DNA of 64,000 bases from Marinoscillum sp049115815 (GTDB taxonomy: Bacteria > Bacteroidota > Bacteroidia > Cytophagales > Cyclobacteriaceae): positions 186,001 through 250,000 of the forward strand of contig JAGDZO010000004.1 in assembly GCA_049115815.1 (NCBI GenBank), read 5' to 3'. The position numbers and the translations under genes are program-made. The notes under the pieces are model-generated. The model was not told the origin of the DNA, searched no databases, and saw only the letters and a program-made list of their open reading frames with translations. Positions 59,615 to 64,000 of this stretch are shown one piece after another. How positions within the stretch are numbered: the stretch's first letter is position 1; the number at the start of each line of letters is the position of its first letter.

Positions 59615-60229
59615 TTATTTCTCCAAATAGATCTCAATGTTGAAGTCTTCTAAAGACATGTCAATTTCTTCAACCTCATAGGCTTCCATTAGCACTGTTA
59701 GTCCAGCATTGGGATACTTGATTTCATACCTCAGGGCTAAAGCTCCATCTGTTGAGTTCAGAAATAGGTTCCAGTTCCCGAAATTATGTTTTTGGTAAAA
59801 CTCAGTATTCACAGGTAGTTCTGGTGAATAGTAGTAAGTTGTGAAGTCACTTTCGCTTTCGATAGTTAGCTTACTACATTTTCTTTCAAGGATTTCAACT
59901 TCACCTTCGAGCAGTTTAACATTACCAGTTTGAGGGAATTTAAATGAAGCATCCATAACCTGAATTTGTCCTTGATTATTGAAGAAATATTTGTTCGTTG
60001 AACTATTAAAAAGTTGAGTTATCACACCCTTTTCGTTTAGTGACTTGTAATTACCTTCCGCAACGAAATAGTGCATTTCTGTATCCCGTCCGAGGGTTTC
60101 TGCACTAATCTCATTATTAAGAGAGTCAAAATATTGAAGTTTCAAAGAAATTCTACCTTCAAAGAATTCAGTCTGAGCTTTAACATTCAGAGAAAGGACT
60201 GAAAATAGTAAAAAGAGTAATTTATTCAT
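59615..60229 (-). CDS. Exported protein of unknown function (DUF4412-like)
   Basis: The 204-residue protein has a signal peptide (KLLFLLFSVLSLNVKAQ). The sequence is rich in beta-strand-forming stretches, such as FFEGRISLKLQYFDSLNNEI, and DTEMHYFVAEGNYKSLNEKG followed by TTYYYSPELPVNTEFYQKHN. This layout of paired strands resembles DUF4412-type periplasmic proteins in Bacteroidota, a comparison from memory. It is a single gene. Confidence 0.68.
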   Translation of the reverse strand: MNKLLFLLFSVLSLNVKAQTEFFEGRISLKLQYFDSLNNEISAETLGRDTEMHYFVAEGNYKSLNEKGVITQLFNSSTNKYFFNNQGQIQVMDASFKFPQTGNVKLLEGEVEILERKCSKLTIESESDFTTYYYSPELPVNTEFYQKHNFGNWNLFLNSTDGALALRYEIKYPNAGLTVLMEAYEVEEIDMSLEDFNIEIYLEK

Positions 60230-60283
60230 GATATATATGTTAGAGATATCGGTTTGTATAAGAGCAGTGGCGGATAAAAAGAA

Positions 60284-61669
60284 TTACTTATCAGGTTTAG
60301 ACTTACTTTTTTTAGAAGCATTGCCTTTAGACTTAGTAGAATCTTCGCCATTGCTTTTATACTTTTTTGGCGGTAGTTTTTTCTTATTTTTTTCTTCTTG
60401 GTCTTCCCTTATACCGAACTTTAAGAGATAGTCGTCATCATATTTCACGAACTCATACTCTTCTTCGTAAATGTCCTTGTAAACTTCTTTAAATTTACTT
60501 TCTTGTCGAACTTTATTGAATAAAGGCCATTCTTTATATCCTTCTTGCGGCAATTCATCTTCGTCTTTGCCAATTTTTTTCATTAACATGTAGACCGTCT
60601 CAAAGTCGTCAAGTAGCACCGCCTTTGACATTTTGAACTTATCGCTCATAGCTGACCAATCCATATTTTTCATCATTTTGGAGCAAATTTCATCTTGTCC
60701 ATCCCACTTGTAGGCTTGAGCTTTATTGACATTAAATACAAGTTTGAATTCTTGTGAGCTATGCTTTTTTAAAATGCTCGTTGCAAATTCCGATAAATTG
60801 ATTGCGAGTTTATATTCTCTTCTTTGTAAAAGTCTATAGAGAATCTTATTGAGTGATAAATCAGCATTTTCAAGGTCGTCAGGAAGTAATTTTCTCCAAA
60901 TGACTTGAGACAGTTTTGTACCAATTTCAAATAATATGCGATAAGCCTTTGTAAAGTATTTTTCATCAACTGAAAGTTCCTGACCTGTCGTTATTACAGA
61001 ATCAAATTGATAATTATGCTTATTGCAAACGGATAGGTATTGACTGGAAACTACTCCATTCGAATGAACAAAAAGATTTCTTCGTTCAGTAATTTCAATA
61101 AAGTCGCAAAATGACGGTAAGTCCTTTGTCAATGTCATTCCCAATTTGTTCTCCAACCATTTAAATTGATTGTAATGACTGTCTCTAAGAACAGATTCTA
61201 TCTCCTTCTCAATGATATATTCCTTTGCTTCGTCAATTGAGCTATACTCTGAGAGTTTGCTAAACGATAGGTTTCTATCAGAGCCGTTAAGCAACTCAGG
61301 TTGAATAATGAATATCTTCCGAATCAAACTACCGACATACGCGTCAAACTGGCTTATAAGAGATACAATGAAATTTCTTTGTATGAGTCTTTCTGCTAAA
61401 AAGGAGTTTTGAGTCTTTTTATCTAAATCTAAGTATTTGTTTATGTGTCTAAAGTCAAGTTTAGTGGTTTCATTTCCATCATCGTCCGTTCCAACAATTC
61501 CTTTTTCGTCAACATATTCTTGTCTCTTTTTCTCAGAGGTCATCTGAGTCACTTTTAGAATCATAGTTACCATTGGACTTGTCTGATATAGACTATCGAT
61601 ATGGTCTATGAAAAGGTTGATTTCCTTTTCAAAATCTTTCTGAGGTGTAGTTTCACTTTCTTCTTTCAA
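60284..61669 (-). CDS. Accessory protein with HEPN-type RX4H motif
   Basis: The 461-residue protein is predicted almost wholly helical. Residues about 90-210 contain FIVSLISQFDAYVGSLIRKI and ITERRNLFVHSNGVVSSQYL. The latter holds R197-N-x3-H202, the RX4H signature of HEPN ribonucleases, preceded by acidic residues as is usual. Residues 290-390 resemble helical repeats (ALDDFETVYMLMKKIG-like), and the tail is lysine- and serine-rich (KNKKKLPPKKYKSNGEDSTK). The gene is more AT-rich than its neighbours, suggesting transfer. HEPN proteins commonly act in toxin-antitoxin and phage defence; no antitoxin gene is evident. Function is inferred only. Confidence 0.7.
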   Translation of the reverse strand: MKEESETTPQKDFEKEINLFIDHIDSLYQTSPMVTMILKVTQMTSEKKRQEYVDEKGIVGTDDDGNETTKLDFRHINKYLDLDKKTQNSFLAERLIQRNFIVSLISQFDAYVGSLIRKIFIIQPELLNGSDRNLSFSKLSEYSSIDEAKEYIIEKEIESVLRDSHYNQFKWLENKLGMTLTKDLPSFCDFIEITERRNLFVHSNGVVSSQYLSVCNKHNYQFDSVITTGQELSVDEKYFTKAYRILFEIGTKLSQVIWRKLLPDDLENADLSLNKILYRLLQRREYKLAINLSEFATSILKKHSSQEFKLVFNVNKAQAYKWDGQDEICSKMMKNMDWSAMSDKFKMSKAVLLDDFETVYMLMKKIGKDEDELPQEGYKEWPLFNKVRQESKFKEVYKDIYEEEYEFVKYDDDYLLKFGIREDQEEKNKKKLPPKKYKSNGEDSTKSKGNASKKSKSKPDK

Positions 61670-61910
61670 AACTCTGTTCTTTTAATTACCGCCAACAACC
61701 AAACAAAGTGAATTCACTTTATTAGCCTTATATGTTTATTCGTAAAGCTAGTCGGTTTTCGATGGCATCCAAACCATTATCCGTTAAGGTTTAATAGGTG
61801 TTCATGTGAAATGGGAAAGGTTTAGCACACCAGACATTCCACTTGGTTCACATCGTACAATTGAGAATTTTGGTAAATTGATAGGTAATAGTCAACTCAA
61901 TCCATCTATC

Positions 61911-62360
61911 ATGAAGACTCTTTTTTCTATGTTTTTCGTTTTTGCTGTGCTCGTATTGCCCGCACAAGAATCTCTTGACAACTCTTGGCTTACGGGCACT
62001 TGGCAAGGTGAAGGTTTTGGAGGAGTTATGGAAGAGGTATGGTCTGCGCCCGATGCTTCGGGTACCATGATGGGCATGTTCCGGCATTTTGATGGTGACG
62101 GAAATATCAACTTCTATGAATTTTGGGTCTTGGATAGTGCTGGCATGAAGCTAAAGCACTTCAATCCTGATATGGTAGGATGGGAAGAAAAGGAAGGCTA
62201 TGTGACTTTCGCCAAGGAAGATTATCAGGATGGGCAGGTACTACTGAAAGGCCTCACCTATGAAAAAATCAGTGACGACCAGATGAAGATCTCTCTAAAA
62301 ATGAAAAATGGGGAAGAGGTCAAGACTGAAATCTTTATGATGACCAAAATGGATGATTAG
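61911..62360 (+). CDS. DUF6265-like exported protein
   Basis: The ATG at 61911 gives 149 residues starting with a signal peptide (KTLFSMFFVFAVLVLPAQE). The domain contains WLTGTWQGEGFGGVMEEVWS and MMGMFRHFDGDGNINFYEFW, the pattern of DUF6265, probably a lipocalin-like barrel. An upstream in-frame extension of 35 codons is not counted because it would bury the signal. Function unknown. The 241 bp before it (61670-61910) hold no other gene. Confidence 0.78.
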   Translation: MKTLFSMFFVFAVLVLPAQESLDNSWLTGTWQGEGFGGVMEEVWSAPDASGTMMGMFRHFDGDGNINFYEFWVLDSAGMKLKHFNPDMVGWEEKEGYVTFAKEDYQDGQVLLKGLTYEKISDDQMKISLKMKNGEEVKTEIFMMTKMDD

Positions 62361-62411
62361 ACAATGTGTCATAAGAGCCACAACAATACTTGCAGACCAA
62401 AAAGAAAAATA

Positions 62412-62876
62412 TTAAGGTATTAGTTCTATATCAAGCTGCCTTCCTGCTTCAAAAGCTTTAACATCCAGCCCAGAACCAATAGCCAACCCCACAGCCATTC
62501 CGATTGGTAATCCCAATCCAAAAAAACCCATATTTTCAAAGATTGCAGCAAAGACACCTCCAAATGGAACCCCAAATACGGACATCCCAATAATCAACCA
62601 ACTATTTCTATAGTGATTCTTAGTGACCAATTTCAGTTCTTTTTCCAACTGCGTCGTAATTCTTGATTGAGTCTTACGAACTAGTTTTTTGAGCCCTTTG
62701 TCCAACTCCTTATAAGAATTGATAGCATCAACTTGACTGTTTATAGAAATGATTATCTCCTGAGGCAAATCGTTTTTATTTAACTCCATAAGGAGCAAAT
62801 TCAATTGAGAATACGCTTTTGCGAGTCTTTTATCTTGATCTATATTTATTCGGTTGTCTAAATTTTTGATTTCCAT
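62412..62876 (-). CDS. Membrane protein of unknown function
   Basis: The 154-residue protein begins with a helical, charged ~90-residue cytoplasmic part (LAKAYSQLNLLLMELNKNDL; a basic LKKLVRKTQSRITTQLEKEL coiled coil). Two Gly-rich membrane helices follow (SWLIIGMSVFGVPFGGVFAA and FFGLGLPIGMAVGLAIGSGL). The glycine pattern in the helices suggests tight packing or oligomerisation. I do not recognise a family. It is a single gene. Confidence 0.65.
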   Translation of the reverse strand: MEIKNLDNRINIDQDKRLAKAYSQLNLLLMELNKNDLPQEIIISINSQVDAINSYKELDKGLKKLVRKTQSRITTQLEKELKLVTKNHYRNSWLIIGMSVFGVPFGGVFAAIFENMGFFGLGLPIGMAVGLAIGSGLDVKAFEAGRQLDIELIP

Positions 62877-62958
62877 CTGTTCCTGGGTTGAATCTATGCA
62901 TTAGTTAGTGTATTCTCTGACAAGTTCATTACAACTTCATTTGTAATTAAACTTCCTC

Positions 62959-64000
62959 CTACTTCACCAAGATAAATTCATAGCCATTGCAGGGGTTGTA
63001 GAACTGCAGTACTGTCAAACCTTGGATGGGAAGGTCAAAGGCATAGATGGTTCCTCCTTCGAAGATTTCATTGGTGATTAACTCCATGGCATTTTGATCT
63101 GCTGTGGTAGGAGTGGTCGAATAGTAATAATCATCAAGCAAGGTGATTTCCAATTGATTGGCAACTGCCGATATCGACATTTCACGCAAGTACAACTCAC
63201 CGTTTCCATCTTCACCCTCTACTATTAACCCTACGCTATTCGCCGGTATGCTGTCTGACTCGAACCCATAAGTCATCATAAATCCTGAGCCATTAGGTAA
63301 CAATTCAGCGATGCTTCCAGTCTCCGCCAACGAGTTGAGGCTATCATCAAAAATGAAAGGGATATTGACACTGTAAAATGATTGCGCGAGTTCCTCAAAT
63401 CCCAATCCACTCGAATTAATCAGGCTCTTATTCAATATGCCTGCTCCATGATTGGCCGTTGATACGGTATACTGTGGTGTTGTGCTGGCACCAGCACATA
63501 AAGATGGGCCATCCGTAGTGAAATTGTTGAGCGTCAGTGCATCCAGTAGGATGTCTGATCCATCCAGACTAAATGAAACAGGCGTATTCAGCACCAATTG
63601 ACCATTCAGAAATCGATAGCCGACTGCTTGTTCCAGGATCACATTCGCACCAGTATATACAGATTGAGCTGTGGCTCCTTTGCCAGCAATGTCAAAAAAG
63701 ATGGTTCTTCTTTCGAGATCGATATTCCAGAAAATGGAAACATCAATGTCTGAGAGGTAGAGCTGCTGAGAAGGTGCCACGCCACCAAACAAGCGAGGGG
63801 CCTGACCTTTGAACAAGTCTAGATTGGAGGAAATCTCTGTTGAGAGCAGGTTGACATCTCCGGCTGTAGCCGGCTCGAAGGTGACCCTAGTAGGGGCGGA
63901 CAGATCGGTTTTGCTCCTGAAAACCAGATCATCTCCTTGATCTTCCACGAACACAAATTCGAACTCAGCTCCGAAACTGGCTTGATCCAATTCAAACAAG
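62959..64000 (-). CDS. Exported protein, probably DUF4302 (N-terminus beyond window)
   Basis: The frame is open to the window edge, so the N-terminus, and presumably a signal peptide, is missing; 346 residues are visible. FGAEFEFVFVEDQGDDLVF and SKTDLSAPTRVTFEPATAGD resemble the repeated strands of DUF4302 lipoproteins that occur with SusCD-type uptake loci, a comparison from memory. The rest (FSLDGSDILLDALTLNNFTT) is also strand-rich. A Cys pair (SLCAGAST and NPCNGYEF) may form a disulfide. Neighbouring genes outside the window would decide the context. Confidence 0.5.
   Translation of the reverse strand, partial: LFELDQASFGAEFEFVFVEDQGDDLVFRSKTDLSAPTRVTFEPATAGDVNLLSTEISSNLDLFKGQAPRLFGGVAPSQQLYLSDIDVSIFWNIDLERRTIFFDIAGKGATAQSVYTGANVILEQAVGYRFLNGQLVLNTPVSFSLDGSDILLDALTLNNFTTDGPSLCAGASTTPQYTVSTANHGAGILNKSLINSSGLGFEELAQSFYSVNIPFIFDDSLNSLAETGSIAELLPNGSGFMMTYGFESDSIPANSVGLIVEGEDGNGELYLREMSISAVANQLEITLLDDYYYSTTPTTADQNAMELITNEIFEGGTIYAFDLPIQGLTVLQFYNPCNGYEFILVK

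Overview
The window looks like a chromosomal segment of a Bacteroidota bacterium, most likely a marine member of the Cytophagales. The evidence is a type IX secretion (T9SS) sorting domain, families largely confined to this phylum (DUF4105, DUF4783, DUF5522, the alternative GlmU family, a MurF-Alr fusion), and promoters matching the phylum consensus TTTG-N19-TAnnTTTG. It is moderately AT-rich and mostly housekeeping, with a few accessory patches. No insertion sequence, prophage, CRISPR array or rRNA was seen.

Layout. 1-7.7 kb: radical SAM protein, DUF4105 membrane protein, ATP-grasp and DinB genes, a Baeyer-Villiger type monooxygenase, recX, a YcxB-like protein, nadC, DUF4783. 7.7-15.8 kb: gpmI, a lipoprotein, an ABC exporter, corA, a TerC-type transporter, purEK. 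15.9-17.45 kb: a 49-residue GCGG-ended protein, then two palindrome-rich REP-like repeat clusters flanking a lipoprotein gene. 17.45-23.4 kb: gcvP, an M28 peptidase, dihydroorotase and tRNA-His. 23.4-24.8 kb: a decayed gene, a lipoprotein gene without a normal start codon, and a HisA homologue lacking its first catalytic Asp. 24.8-30.5 kb: two histidine kinase/OmpR-type regulator modules, each divergent from a gene for an exported protein. 30.6-36.3 kb: tRNA-Val, YciF-like, MaoC, UspA and GNAT proteins and murF-alr. 36.6-43.1 kb: TauE transporter, NarL-type regulator, Xre-RES toxin-antitoxin pair and two paralogous TPR kinases. 43.1-48.0 kb: small lipoprotein, rocD, DUF5522, rpmB, M1 peptidase, a secreted protein of unknown function. 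48.1-52.1 kb: envelope operon (Wzi/RemB-like barrel, ABC exporter, membrane protein). 52.1-58.8 kb: rpmE2, alternative glmU, and a tightly packed holB-rimB-rimK-hemC run followed by a cyclophilin and a short-chain dehydrogenase. 58.9-64 kb: DinB, a secreted protein, an AT-rich gene with a HEPN-type RX4H motif bounded by inverted GGCGG/CCGCC sequences, DUF6265, a membrane protein, and the C-terminal part of a probable DUF4302 protein.

The most notable observations are these. (1) The two kinase-regulator modules share a promoter design: helically phased TTAACA repeats, the last exactly 21 nt upstream of the -7 element in both. (2) A putative HEPN ribonuclease gene sits in a cassette-like setting. 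(3) Several start-site peculiarities occur: -7 elements 4 nt upstream of ATG, implying leaderless mRNAs, and a lipoprotein whose only sensible start is CTG. (4) The REP-like clusters next to gcvP contain a 22-bp composite hairpin. Everything here was read by eye; family names come from motif recognition, not searches.
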